Source: Nostoc paludosum FACHB-159
GTDB lineage: Bacteria > Cyanobacteriota > Cyanobacteriia > Cyanobacteriales > Nostocaceae
Length of the DNA stretch: 64,000 nt
Assembly: GCF_014698835.1 (NCBI RefSeq)
Contig: NZ_JACJTU010000021.1
Coordinates: 1-64,000 of the forward strand
Direction: 5' to 3'
Positions 38,701 to 47,697 of the stretch are shown here, piece by piece. The notes beneath the pieces are model-generated. The model made no database searches. It saw only the letters and a list, made by a program, of their open reading frames with translations, and had not been told where the DNA came from. Each line of letters begins with the position of its first letter. Within the stretch, counting starts at the first letter, position 1. The position numbers and the translations under genes were made by a program.

Positions 38701-41583
38701 TATGGGATGCTTTTATGTAGCATAAAAAAAGATATTAATGATGGATATAAGTTTGGTAAGCTTTCTCTAAATATACTCAAAAAAATTAATACTCCCAAGT
38801 TAGAAGTGTTTGTTATACAAATGTATTATGGGCAAATATGGCACTGGAAAGAGCCTTTAACGGATATTATTGCACACAATAAATTAGTACATGGGTTTAA
38901 GATAGGTCTAGATACAGGAGAAAATGAGTTTGCTTCTTATGCAGCTATAAATTATTGCTTAATAAAGTTTTTATGCGGACATAATCTAGATGAAGTTGAG
39001 CAAAATTACCAAAAATATTCTAGGTCGCTCAGAAAATTAAAACACCAATTTGCTATTTATTCCATAGAAATACTTCATAGGATAGTAATTAATTTATTAA
39101 ACCCAAACAATCCTAATAGCTTATTTATTGGTAATTCTCAAGCAGAAGAGGAAGAACATTTACAAATTTGGCTCCAGAACAGTAGTGAATGGTTAATATT
39201 TTTTATATATTTTGCAAGAACAGTTTATTTTTATTTTTTAAAAAATTATAGTACTGCTTTTGTTAACGGAATTAGCGCCGAAAAATTTGTCAAAGCTTCT
39301 AGCTCATATTTAACAGCTCCTCAACATAATTTTTATTCGTCGCTTTCGTATCTCGCTCATTATAATAGTTGTAATATCAAGCAGCAACAAGAATCAATTG
39401 AGCGAGTAGAAAAAAATCAAAAAATTATGAAAACATGGGCTAATCATTGCCCAGAAAATTTTCAACATAAATACGCTTTAGTGGAAGCTGAAAAAGCGCG
39501 ATCGCTAGGACAAAATTGGCAAGCTGAATCACTTTACGAACAAGCTATTCAAGGCGCTAAAAAATACGAATTTCTTCATGAAGAAGCTCTAGCCTACGAA
39601 CGTGCAGCCGAATTTTATATTGCAACTGGTAGGGAAGAAATTGGTCAATTTTACTTAAAAAATGCTCACTATTGTTATGTCCAATGGGGAGCAACAGCCA
39701 AAGTTAAAAGTCTGGAAGCCGAATATCCCCAATTATTGGTAAATATTAATAATCAAACAATTAATAATAACATTAGCAGTACTATCTCTACAAGTAACAA
39801 TGATAGCAAGAAACTTGATTTGATAACTGTTGTCAAAGCCTCACAAACCATAGCTGGTGAAATCACTCTTGATAAGTTACTAAAAAAACTGATGAAAATC
39901 TGCATTGAAAATGCAGGTGCTCAAAGAGGTTTTTTGATTCTTGAGAGGGACAAAAATTGGGTCATTGAAGCTGAAGGAGCAATGGATGATGATAATGTTA
40001 CGGTTTTACAATCTCTCGCCATAGATTCTGTAGATACTGTTCGCCATTTACCTCTTCTGTCGGCTGCTATTGTTAACTACGTTGTTCATAGCCAGGAAAA
40101 TGTGGTTTTAAATGATGCAGAACATGAGGGACAATTTATCAGCGATCCTTATGTTAGCGGTGTGCAACCTAAATCAATTCTTTGTATTCCTTTACTTCAT
40201 CAAGCTAAATTAAGCGGCATTTTATATTTAGAAAATAATTTAATCACACACGCATTTACTCCAGAACGCATTGAAATATTAAAAATTCTTTCTGCTCAAG
40301 CTGCCATATCTATTGAAAATTCCCGCTTATACGAACAATTAGAAGATTACAACCGCACTTTAGAACAAAAAGTTGAAGAACGAAATCAAGAACTCTTAAA
40401 AACACTAGAAGAACTCAAAATTACTCAAGAAAAACTCAGATTTGAAAACGACCTACTTAAAAGTTCAGAGCAACTTTCAAACTATGATTATCAAATTGGG
40501 GGTAGTTTGCCAATGGATGCTCCCACTTATGTTGTGCGTTCTGCTGACCGTTATTTTTATCAAGCACTCAGGCATAGCGAATTCTGTTACATATTAAATG
40601 CAAGGCAGATGGGTAAATCAAGCTTGATGGTACGCATGATGCACCATCTTCAGCAAGAAGGATTTAGTTGTACGGCAATTGATTTAACGCGCATTGGTAG
40701 TGACAACATTACCCCTGCTCAATGGTATTTGGGTTTAGCAGTGGAATTATGGCAGAATTTCGATTTGTTAGATAAAGTAAATCTTCCCTTTTGGTGGAAT
40801 GAGTACAAAGATTTGTCACCAAATCAGAAGTTGAGTCAATTTATTGAAAATATTTTACTCAAACAAGTTCAGAGTGAAAAAATTTATATATTTGTCGATG
40901 AAATTGATAGTGTCTTAGGCTTAAACTTTTCTGTTAATGACTTTTTTGCTTTGATACGCTTCTGTTATAACCAGCGTAGTATCAACTTAGAATATCGGCG
41001 TTTAACTTTTGCTTTCTTTGGCGTAGCAACTCCCTCAGATTTAATCTCAGACCACAAGCGAACACCGTTTAATATTGGTCAATCAATTCAATTAGAAGGT
41101 TTTAAAGAAGATGAAGTTTATCCTTTAGGCGAGGGATTAAAAGAGAAAGTTAGCGACGCGATCGCCATTCGCAAAGTCATCAGAGAAGTACTACACTGGA
41201 CTAACGGACAGCCTTTTCTCACTCAAAAGGTTTGTAAGCTCATTTATAACTCTTCATCTGTGATTCCGGCAAATACTGAAGCTCAATGGATAGAAAATTT
41301 GGTAGTGACAAATGTCATAGAAAATTGGGAATCCCAGGATGAGCCGGAGCATTTAAGAACAATTCGCGATCGCATTCTCAATAGCGATTTACAAGTTAAC
41401 CAACTGCTAGAGCTTTATCGACAAATTTTACACCAAGGAGAAATACTTTCCGTTGATAGTTCAGAAGAAAAAGAATTGCTCCTATCAGGACTAATTATTA
41501 AACAACAAGGTTCTCTCAAAATCCAAAACCGTATTTACCAATTAATATTTAATGGAGATTGGATTGACCGACATATCTCTTAG
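35773..41583 (+). CDS. Giant Ser/Thr kinase-ATPase-GAF-AAA_35 fusion protein
   Basis: 1936 residues. Order: Hanks-type kinase (about 1-270; HKDINPSN, IDFGIS, APEQTGRM); AAA_16/STAND ATPase (GYSGIGKSALV at about 326, Walker B VIFLDDLQWAD at about 455); a long helical/TPR-like region (about 750-1340); GAF domain (about 1350-1515); coiled coil (EQKVEERNQELLKTLEELKI); then an AAA_35 domain (about 1567-1900) with ILNARQMGKSSLM and IYIFVDEIDSVL. Most cyanobacterial proteins of this architecture end in a histidine kinase; here that is replaced by an AAA-like module related to the 29.2-kb gene product. It may be a sensor kinase for this locus. The gene is AT-rich compared with its neighbours. Confidence 0.88.
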   Translation: MNKIRNYQILEQIYESDNSLVYRGLLKPDNQPIILKILKENYPNPSELNRYKQEYEITSSINADGIIKAYGLERYQNSLVMFLEDFGGSSLKILISQRQFALEEFLTIALKITESLAVIHNVNIIHKDINPSNIVYNPETGQVKIIDFGISTRLPQENQTIGNVNRLEGTLAYIAPEQTGRMNRGIDYRSDFYSLGVTFYQLLTNQLPFETTDPMELVHYHIAQQPDAPHQRIYSIPLIISKIVMKLLAKIPEERYQSARGLKADLENCLYQLQTLGKIKQFSLGRQDISEKFQISQKLYGREQEISQLLTSFERVSQGATEIILVSGYSGIGKSALVNEIHKPITQRRGYFIHGKFDQLQRDIPYAAITQAFSDLIRQLLTESEITIQTWKQKILEALGNNGQIIIDIIHDLEKIIGKQPPIEQLGITEAQNRFNLFFGIFINIFCQKEHPLVIFLDDLQWADLASLNLIELLITNADSQYLLIIGAYRDNEVTPTHHLMHTLEQIKKAEVRANQIMLQPLENKYINQLIADTLNCPKKKTTSLAKLVNQKTGGNAFFITQLLKTLYKEKLLVFNAHQFSLTKVVSKGIFWQWDIQEIERVRITDNVVELMIGKIEKLDEATQKVLKLAACIGNQFNLEILSLVNRKSQTVTSQELQPTIKEGLIIPLNDDYKLPLLWSLEEMSTDTSEISSAFIPKYPKSIPYKFLHDRVQQAAYSLIQEEEKKIIHLQIGRLLLKNLTEDNLEENIFNIVNQLNEGAELVTEQLEREQLAKLNLQAAKKSKASTAYEPALKYLETGLKFLASNSWEYQYKLTWELHLETLEMFYLNTQFERLEKFSQILIEHSKYILDKAKVNQIKILYYSTIFQTDKAIDIALKTLLELGITISQDSGNLEKKIEQQQDFIKLALQGKNIEDLAQLPVMTEESKIAATLILQQIISATHTTNFALFVEVILTQLNFCIQYGNPPHAPYIYTTYGMLLCSIKKDINDGYKFGKLSLNILKKINTPKLEVFVIQMYYGQIWHWKEPLTDIIAHNKLVHGFKIGLDTGENEFASYAAINYCLIKFLCGHNLDEVEQNYQKYSRSLRKLKHQFAIYSIEILHRIVINLLNPNNPNSLFIGNSQAEEEEHLQIWLQNSSEWLIFFIYFARTVYFYFLKNYSTAFVNGISAEKFVKASSSYLTAPQHNFYSSLSYLAHYNSCNIKQQQESIERVEKNQKIMKTWANHCPENFQHKYALVEAEKARSLGQNWQAESLYEQAIQGAKKYEFLHEEALAYERAAEFYIATGREEIGQFYLKNAHYCYVQWGATAKVKSLEAEYPQLLVNINNQTINNNISSTISTSNNDSKKLDLITVVKASQTIAGEITLDKLLKKLMKICIENAGAQRGFLILERDKNWVIEAEGAMDDDNVTVLQSLAIDSVDTVRHLPLLSAAIVNYVVHSQENVVLNDAEHEGQFISDPYVSGVQPKSILCIPLLHQAKLSGILYLENNLITHAFTPERIEILKILSAQAAISIENSRLYEQLEDYNRTLEQKVEERNQELLKTLEELKITQEKLRFENDLLKSSEQLSNYDYQIGGSLPMDAPTYVVRSADRYFYQALRHSEFCYILNARQMGKSSLMVRMMHHLQQEGFSCTAIDLTRIGSDNITPAQWYLGLAVELWQNFDLLDKVNLPFWWNEYKDLSPNQKLSQFIENILLKQVQSEKIYIFVDEIDSVLGLNFSVNDFFALIRFCYNQRSINLEYRRLTFAFFGVATPSDLISDHKRTPFNIGQSIQLEGFKEDEVYPLGEGLKEKVSDAIAIRKVIREVLHWTNGQPFLTQKVCKLIYNSSSVIPANTEAQWIENLVVTNVIENWESQDEPEHLRTIRDRILNSDLQVNQLLELYRQILHQGEILSVDSSEEKELLLSGLIIKQQGSLKIQNRIYQLIFNGDWIDRHIS

Positions 41584-41721
41584 CAACCGTCAACCCAAGA
41601 TATACACCAGATTTCAAATTAGTGAACAATACTATCTAGCTCTAGCAGCTATACGATAGACTGTACTAATTCTGTTAGCGCAGCGGGGCCTAGCCCATTC
41701 TGACTTCTGAATTCTTTTTTA

Positions 41722-41793
41722 TGGGTCGCCCGGGATTCGAACCCGGAACTAATCGGTTAAAAGCCGAGTACTCTACCGTTGAGTTAGCGACCC
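41722..41793 (-). tRNA. trnK: tRNA-Lys (TTT)
   Basis: Minus-strand cloverleaf: acceptor GGGTCGC paired with GCGACCC plus discriminator A, T-loop region CCGGGTTCGAATCCCGG, and anticodon loop CTTTTAA with anticodon TTT. No CCA is encoded. 72 nt. It marks the end of the accessory run. Confidence 0.95.
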
Positions 41794-41853
41794 TTTCGTT
41801 CATTTCGCAACTTTGCCATCATAGCATAGACATCTGTAGATTTGTAAAGGGGT

Positions 41854-42723
41854 TTAGAAAAAATTTGCTCTCAAGCGTACAGATGCTGTGTAGCTACCGC
41901 CTGGGTCTAATATGGTTAGATGTTCGCCAGTGTTTAGGGAGTTGCGAGGAGCGCTCCAGGGTTCTAGACAGTAGAAGTCTTTGCCTTTGACAGTCCAAAA
42001 TACCAAAATCGGATATTCATCGCCATAATCTAAAGTCAGTTTTAGCTTTCGGTTATTGTCCGTAACGCTAGCTGATTTACTAGTTAGCTTTTTGAAGGCA
42101 ACATCAATTTCATCCTGGTTGAAGTCAAAATTGCCGTTGAAGGGGTAAATTTCTTTGGTTCTCTGGTCTTGATACTCCTGAGAGGGAATTTCAAATTCTA
42201 GCCCGTTTTTATCATGGGTCAGAAAATATGGGTGAAATCCCGAAGAAAAGGGCAATGATGCGGATGAAAGATTTTGATAGTGCTGGCGAATTTCTAAGGT
42301 ATTACCTTGGAGTTCGTAAGTGAAAGTTACCTGAAACTCAAAAGGATAAACAGCCCGTGTTTGCTCGTTACTGTTGAGGACGAGGGTGAGACTAACTTTA
42401 TCTTGAGTTACTTGGTCGGTGACTTGCCAAGGTAAATCACGGGCAAAACCATGTTGTTTGAGAGTGTATTGTTTCCCGTCGTGGGTGTAAACGTTATCTG
42501 GTAAATTACCACAGATAGGAAACAAAATCGGATTTCCGCCCCTGACACTCAAATCAGGGTTAGCAAAGCGTTCGGTGTCCAGATAAAAAATTTCTTGCCC
42601 CTGTATCCGCCAACGGGTAATAATACCACCGCGTTCTGGGACAACTTCCAGTTGAGAACCAGCCGCTTCATCTGAAAGGATGTAAGTTTTGTACTGTTGC
42701 TGTTGAACTGCAATGGTAAACAC
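41854..42723 (-). CDS. Aldose 1-epimerase / galactose mutarotase family protein
   Basis: 289 residues with the beta-sandwich fold signatures GAGSQLEVVPERGG-like start, GGNPILFPICGNLPDN (about 62), KQHGFARDLPW (about 87, catalytic-type His), SGFHPYF (about 160) and the C-terminal LEPWSAPRNSLNTGE (with the Glu-type residue). It interconverts alpha and beta aldoses or sugar phosphates. The gene is isolated between tRNA-Lys and a repeat array. Confidence 0.88.
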   Translation of the reverse strand: MFTIAVQQQQYKTYILSDEAAGSQLEVVPERGGIITRWRIQGQEIFYLDTERFANPDLSVRGGNPILFPICGNLPDNVYTHDGKQYTLKQHGFARDLPWQVTDQVTQDKVSLTLVLNSNEQTRAVYPFEFQVTFTYELQGNTLEIRQHYQNLSSASLPFSSGFHPYFLTHDKNGLEFEIPSQEYQDQRTKEIYPFNGNFDFNQDEIDVAFKKLTSKSASVTDNNRKLKLTLDYGDEYPILVFWTVKGKDFYCLEPWSAPRNSLNTGEHLTILDPGGSYTASVRLRANFF

Positions 42724-42747
42724 AAGTTTTAGTCCTAAGTTGAGGGA

Positions 42748-43062
42748 TAGTTAGGAGTTAGGAGTTAGGAGTTTGGAGTTTGGAGTTAGGAATGAGGAGT
42801 TAGGAGTTAGGAGTTTGGAGTTTGGAGTTTGGAATGAGGAGTTAGGAGTTAGGAGTTTGGAGTTTGGAATGAGGAGTTAGGAGTTAGGAGTTTGGTGTTT
42901 GGTGTTAAAAATTCATAACTCATAATTCGCTCAGGAAATCAAAACAATGACGCTTCCTGTAGTTAGGAGTTAAATATTCATAACTCCTAACTCCTCGTCG
43001 CTCCTGACTCCTGACTCCTCACTCCTCACTCCTCACTCCTCACTCCTCATTCCTAACTCCCC
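42748..43062. repeat. Long paired heptamer repeat arrays
   Basis: Many units of TTAGGAG and TTTGGAG (42748-42905) are followed by CTCCTAA, CTCCTGA and CTCCTCA units (42975-43060). The right array is the near-complement of the left. It separates aldose epimerase from pdhA. Confidence 0.9.
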
Positions 43063-43067
43063 AAAAA

Positions 43068-44102
43068 TTACTCGTCTTCTGCAAAAACGAAACGATACAA
43101 TTCGCTGGGGTCTGGTTCGGGGCTACTTTCGGCGAATTTTACTGCTTCGTCGATTAGTTCTTGAATTTTACGGTCGATGCCTTTGAGTTCTTGCTCATCC
43201 GCCAGGTTTTGTTCTAGTAAATGAGCTGCCAACTTCTTAATTGGGTCGCGGGCAAACCAAAATTCTTTCTCGGCTTTGCTCCGGAGTTCGTCGGGGTCTG
43301 CTAAGGAGTGACCCCGAAAACGGTAGGTCAGCGCTTCAATTAATGTCGGGCCTTCCCCAGCACGGGCGCGGGCTACGGCTTCTTGGGCAACAGCATGTAC
43401 AGCCAAAACGTCCATGCCATCTACTTCCACACCCGCCATGTTAAATACGCTGGCTTTTTTGTAAATCTCTGGTTGGGAAGTTGCGCGATCGTGAGCCATA
43501 CCAATTGCCCACTTATTATTTTCTACCACAAACAGAATCGGCAGTTTCCAAAGAGCGGCCATGTTTAATGTCTCGAAAAACTGACCGTTGTTGGCTGCAC
43601 CGTCGCCAAAAAAGCAAGCTGTCACTTGGTCGGCGCTTTCGTCTTTTAACACTTCGCGGCGATATTTGCTTTGAAAAGCGGCTCCGGCTGCAACGGGAAT
43701 TCCTTCTGCCACAAACGCATAGCCACCTAGCAAGCGATGTTCGGCAGAAAACATGTGCATAGAACCACCGCGCCCTTTGCTGCAACCTGTGGCTTTGCCA
43801 AATAACTCTGCCATGACTTCTTTTGCTGGTACTCCCGCACTCAAAGCGTGAACGTGGTCGCGGTAGGTACTGCAAACGTAATCTTCACCCGGCCGCATCG
43901 CTTGGATAACGCCAGTGGAAACGGCTTCTTGACCGTTGTACAAGTGGACAAAACCAAACATTTTGCCCCGATAATACATTTCAGCGCATTTATCTTCAAA
44001 TAAACGCCCTAACACCATGTCTTCATATAACCGTAACCCTTCTTCTTTGGTAATGCGGCTAGTGGCAGCATTAAATGTGGGTAAAGTACGCTCTTGAACC
44101 AT
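43068..44102 (-). CDS. pdhA: Pyruvate dehydrogenase E1 component, alpha subunit
   Basis: 344 residues. With the beta subunit it decarboxylates pyruvate using thiamine diphosphate and feeds acetyl-CoA synthesis. The TPP motif runs GDGAANNGQFFETLN to VVENN (about 167-197). HLYNGQEAVSTG and GRGGSMHMFS are family-specific, and YRFRGHSLADPDELR is the phosphorylation-loop region in plant plastid counterparts. pdhB is not in the window, as is usual in cyanobacteria. Start ATG at 44102; the promoter is in the 800-base gap upstream. Confidence 0.95.
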   Translation of the reverse strand: MVQERTLPTFNAATSRITKEEGLRLYEDMVLGRLFEDKCAEMYYRGKMFGFVHLYNGQEAVSTGVIQAMRPGEDYVCSTYRDHVHALSAGVPAKEVMAELFGKATGCSKGRGGSMHMFSAEHRLLGGYAFVAEGIPVAAGAAFQSKYRREVLKDESADQVTACFFGDGAANNGQFFETLNMAALWKLPILFVVENNKWAIGMAHDRATSQPEIYKKASVFNMAGVEVDGMDVLAVHAVAQEAVARARAGEGPTLIEALTYRFRGHSLADPDELRSKAEKEFWFARDPIKKLAAHLLEQNLADEQELKGIDRKIQELIDEAVKFAESSPEPDPSELYRFVFAEDE

Positions 44103-44901
44103 TATTTTCCAGTATCCCTGTTCTACAAGTTAAAGTTACGGTCTTAAATAAATTGGTCTGATAACGTCTGAGACTATAACAGGCTAACGTTAAGAGTCAA
44201 CAATCAAACTTTAATTTATGCACCAAAAAAGGACTTTAGGGAATAGGTGGATTTTTAATTTTTGGGAAAGTGGATAGTGTCGGTTTGGATACCCCTCAAC
44301 TTTCCCAGGCGAAATTTTAACTTTTGCGCCCATAACCCTGCGGGGATGTAACTTAAAATGCGACATCTGGTGTTTGGGCTTTTTTTGTCTCACCATTCCC
44401 CTTGATAGAGTACCAATCAAGATAGACTGGTTTCTGCATACCCATTAACAATTTAAAAAAAAATGACGCCAAAATTTCTATACCTAAATGGGTAATTGTA
44501 ATTAAAAGTTAAATATGATATCATTTTTGTCTCTAGTTATCAGGGTCAACCCCCAAAAGTAGTAGTTTACTAACTGCATACTGATGAAAGTCCCGAAAAA
44601 ATCTATAGACTCCTGTGACCACAACATTGTATGCCGTGACAACAGCAGTAGTTGTGGTTTATGGTATCGAAGGTCGTATTAAACAAAAAATACTAAGAAT
44701 TAAGACAAAAAGCTTAAGCTTTCTAGGCGAAGGCGAAAAATTAGTACTAAAATGTGACTCAAAATTTCGGGAAGGTACAAAACAAGTAGTTGCAATATAC
44801 ACTTGTAGAGTAGATTCTACACGGCATTATTATGGCACGGTTTTACTGGCCTGGAACGCTCTAGGTGAATTATGTCGATCGCGCTGCAGGGGAAGTGGAC
44901 T
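44103..44901. other. Gap between divergent pdhA and ftn2
   Basis: About 800 bases without a convincing gene. Frames at 44211-44420 (minus) and 44615-44917 (plus) show no family likeness and no Shine-Dalgarno. It probably holds both promoters. Confidence 0.6.
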
Positions 44902-47226
44902 GTGCGAATTCCGCTAGATTACTACCGAATTTTAGGACTACCGTTAGCGGCAAGTGACGAACAATTGCGGCAGGCATACAGCGATCGCATTGTACAATTG
45001 CCAAGACGTGAGTATTCAACAGCAGCAATTTCTTCTCGTAAACAACTTATAGAAGAAGCTTACGTGGTTTTATCAGATCCAAAACAACGCAGTACTTACG
45101 ATCACCTTTATCTCGCCCACGCCTATGACCCTGATAATGTTGCTGCTGGCACAATAGCAGGAGAAAATCCCAAAGAAAGCCAAAAAAGGAATGTTGAAGC
45201 CCAGAATTTGGGTATTGATGTTTCCCAAGACGAGTTAGTTGGCGCTTTGTTGATTTTGCAAGAATTAGGGGAATACGAACTCGTACTAAAACTAGGTCGT
45301 CCGTACCTAGTGAATAAAAACGGTGTTTCCGGTAACAATAAAGGCAATAATCTAGCAGACGAAGAAATTCCCGAAAGTCCTGAACGTCCCGATGTCGTTC
45401 TCACTGTTGCCCTTGCTTGTTTAGAACTAGGACGCGAACAGTGGCAGCAAGGTCACTACGAAAATGCTGCTGTATCCCTAGAAACTGGTGAGGAATTGCT
45501 GGTTCGGGAAGGGTTATTTACCAGCGTACAGGCAGAAATTCAGGCAGATCTCTATAAATTGCGACCCTATCGAATTTTAGAATTACTAGCACTACCCCAA
45601 GAAAAAACTGCCGAACGACGCCAGGGTCTGGAATTATTGCAAAATCTTTTGGAAGATCGTGGCGGCATTGATGGTACAAATAGCGATCGCTCTGGCTTAA
45701 ACATAGATGATTTTCTGCGTTTTATCCAGCAATTACGTAACCATTTAACAGTCGCAGAACAACACAAGTTATTTGAAGCCGAAAGTAAACGTCCTTCTGC
45801 TGTGGCTATTTACTTGGCTGTTTATGCTTTGATAGCCAGAGGATTTGCTCAACGACAACCCGCTTTAGTTCGGCAAGCAAGGCAGATGCTAGCCCGTCTG
45901 GGCAATCGCCAAGATGTACATTTAGAACAGTCGCTATGTGCATTACTCTTGGGACAAACCGAAGAAGCAACTCGTGTTTTAGAACTTAGTCAAGAGTACG
46001 AAGCTTTAGTCTTTATTCGGGAAAAATCTCAAGACTCCCCAGATTTGTTACCAGGGCTGTGTTTATATACAGAACAGTGGTTGCAACACGAAGTATTTCC
46101 CCATTTTCGAGATTTGGCAAACCAGCAAGCTTCTCTCAAAGAGTACTTTGCTAACCCACAGGTGCAAGCTTATTTAGAAGCATTGCCCAACGATGCCCAA
46201 ACAACTAATGAATATGGTGTAATTAATCCCCAGCTTTTTCAACAGCCACAAACAAATAATCCACGTTTTCCCAACAATTCAACTGGGACTTTTCGACAAT
46301 TCGATCGCAATCCAACACCAGACCCAAATTTACCAGAAACACCAACACAACAAAGACCAGAATATTCAAACTTCTCGCAACCGAAATGGAATTCATCTGA
46401 AAGTGCCAAACCAGAAGTAACTGCTGCACCGCCTCCTACTGCTGAACGCACGACCAGGCCTAATAATCAGCATTGGAATGGTTCAGGTAGAACTACTACA
46501 CCAAGTCAAAACCAAAAGCGTAGGCGAAGAAAACCTACTCAACCTGTTAGTCGAGAACGTATACCTGATAATCGTCCTCGTCCTCGTGCGCGGCGACGGC
46601 GGCGAACTTTTGCTAACAGTATAGAAGGGAAAACACGGCTGGTATGGAGAGTGTTTATTTCCCTAGTTATTATATTAGTTTTCTGGGTGTTAGCTACAAC
46701 AGCTTTTGGATGGATAAAAAACCTATTTTTCCCCACGCCACCTAAGCATGATTTACAGTTATTTGTACAGATAAATCAACCACCAGTATTTATTCCTGAT
46801 GTAAATAAGCCACAATTATCAGACGGTACTTTGACAAATGCAACGGCACAGGAAGTAATTCAAACTTGGCTATCTACCAAAGCCGCAGCTTTAGGGCCTA
46901 ACCATCAAATTAATAGTTTAGACCAGATTTTAACTGGTTCAGCTTTGTCTCAATGGCGGCTGATTGCTCAACAAAATAAGTTAGATAACCGCTATCGCAA
47001 GTACAATCATAGCCTGAAGATTGAATCTGTAGAGAAAGGTGAATTATTTAGCGATCGCGCCGCTGTGGAAGCTACAGTCAAAGAAGCTACACAGTTATAT
47101 GAAAATGGTCAATTTCAAAGTTCTTCTAATGACAATTTGCGAGTCAGATATGATTTAGTTCGATACGGAACTAAATGGCGTATTCAGAGTATATCGGTTG
47201 TCGATCAAATAAGTAGGAATTTTTAG
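44902..47226 (+). CDS. ftn2: Cell division protein Ftn2/ZipN (ARC6-like)
   Basis: 774 residues from the GTG at 44902 (MRIPLDYYRILGL), chosen because AGGGGA lies 7-8 bases upstream and this is the family start; an ATG at 44872 is in frame. N-terminal DnaJ-like domain (about 1-70), helical middle, low-complexity linker rich in Pro, Thr and Asn (about 430-560), basic stretch, a single membrane helix (FISLVIILVFWVLATTAF, about 585), then the C-terminal IMS-type domain (about 650-774). It anchors FtsZ at the division site in cyanobacteria and is the homologue of plant ARC6. Confidence 0.95.
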   Translation: MRIPLDYYRILGLPLAASDEQLRQAYSDRIVQLPRREYSTAAISSRKQLIEEAYVVLSDPKQRSTYDHLYLAHAYDPDNVAAGTIAGENPKESQKRNVEAQNLGIDVSQDELVGALLILQELGEYELVLKLGRPYLVNKNGVSGNNKGNNLADEEIPESPERPDVVLTVALACLELGREQWQQGHYENAAVSLETGEELLVREGLFTSVQAEIQADLYKLRPYRILELLALPQEKTAERRQGLELLQNLLEDRGGIDGTNSDRSGLNIDDFLRFIQQLRNHLTVAEQHKLFEAESKRPSAVAIYLAVYALIARGFAQRQPALVRQARQMLARLGNRQDVHLEQSLCALLLGQTEEATRVLELSQEYEALVFIREKSQDSPDLLPGLCLYTEQWLQHEVFPHFRDLANQQASLKEYFANPQVQAYLEALPNDAQTTNEYGVINPQLFQQPQTNNPRFPNNSTGTFRQFDRNPTPDPNLPETPTQQRPEYSNFSQPKWNSSESAKPEVTAAPPPTAERTTRPNNQHWNGSGRTTTPSQNQKRRRRKPTQPVSRERIPDNRPRPRARRRRRTFANSIEGKTRLVWRVFISLVIILVFWVLATTAFGWIKNLFFPTPPKHDLQLFVQINQPPVFIPDVNKPQLSDGTLTNATAQEVIQTWLSTKAAALGPNHQINSLDQILTGSALSQWRLIAQQNKLDNRYRKYNHSLKIESVEKGELFSDRAAVEATVKEATQLYENGQFQSSSNDNLRVRYDLVRYGTKWRIQSISVVDQISRNF

Positions 47227-47376
47227 TTAATATCTACGATTTTCCTTGCCCTTTAAGGATTTGAAGCTAAAAATATTATAACTTCTAACATTTATTTTAG
47301 AGGAAGCGTTTGAACTTACTTATTTAGCTTACTTAACTGAAATAAATTGTGCTTCTACTGTATCAGTATTAATTTA

Positions 47377-47685
47377 ATGGAAGCTTTACCCGATAATTGG
47401 GCAGATATTCAAGCTGATACTGTATATCTTTCAATCAGTGGCCTACTAGTTTCGTTTGCAAGCGAACAAATAAAGCTGGCATTAAAATACGATCGTAAAG
47501 GGAAACATTTAAAAGCTATTGATAAAGGACAAGTCTCTCCTCGTGGTAATGTTGGGTTGGTACCTTCCCAAGAATCAGGCTACGATTTAAAATCTAAAGT
47601 CTTAGGTAAAGGTGGCGACCGCCGATTTCATGCAAAATTCATTGATGGTATATTACACTTTCCTGGTTTGGTAACAGAACATTAA
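47377..47685 (+). CDS. Unknown small protein (102 aa)
   Basis: I do not recognise a family. The ATG at 47377 gives MEALPDNWADIQ. The end reads KGGDRRFHAKFIDGILHFPG, which looks like a compact folded domain. The next gene starts 12 bases downstream, so the two form a likely pair. No toxin or antitoxin motif is clear. Confidence 0.6.
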   Translation: MEALPDNWADIQADTVYLSISGLLVSFASEQIKLALKYDRKGKHLKAIDKGQVSPRGNVGLVPSQESGYDLKSKVLGKGGDRRFHAKFIDGILHFPGLVTEH

Positions 47686-47697
47686 AGCTATATAACT

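Noticed and set aside
44211..44420. 69-residue minus-strand frame upstream of pdhA
   Set aside because: Basic, low-information sequence in a promoter gap; no conserved pattern.
44615..44917. 100-residue plus-strand frame overlapping the start of ftn2
   Set aside because: No family likeness, no Shine-Dalgarno, and its end runs through the ftn2 start in another frame.
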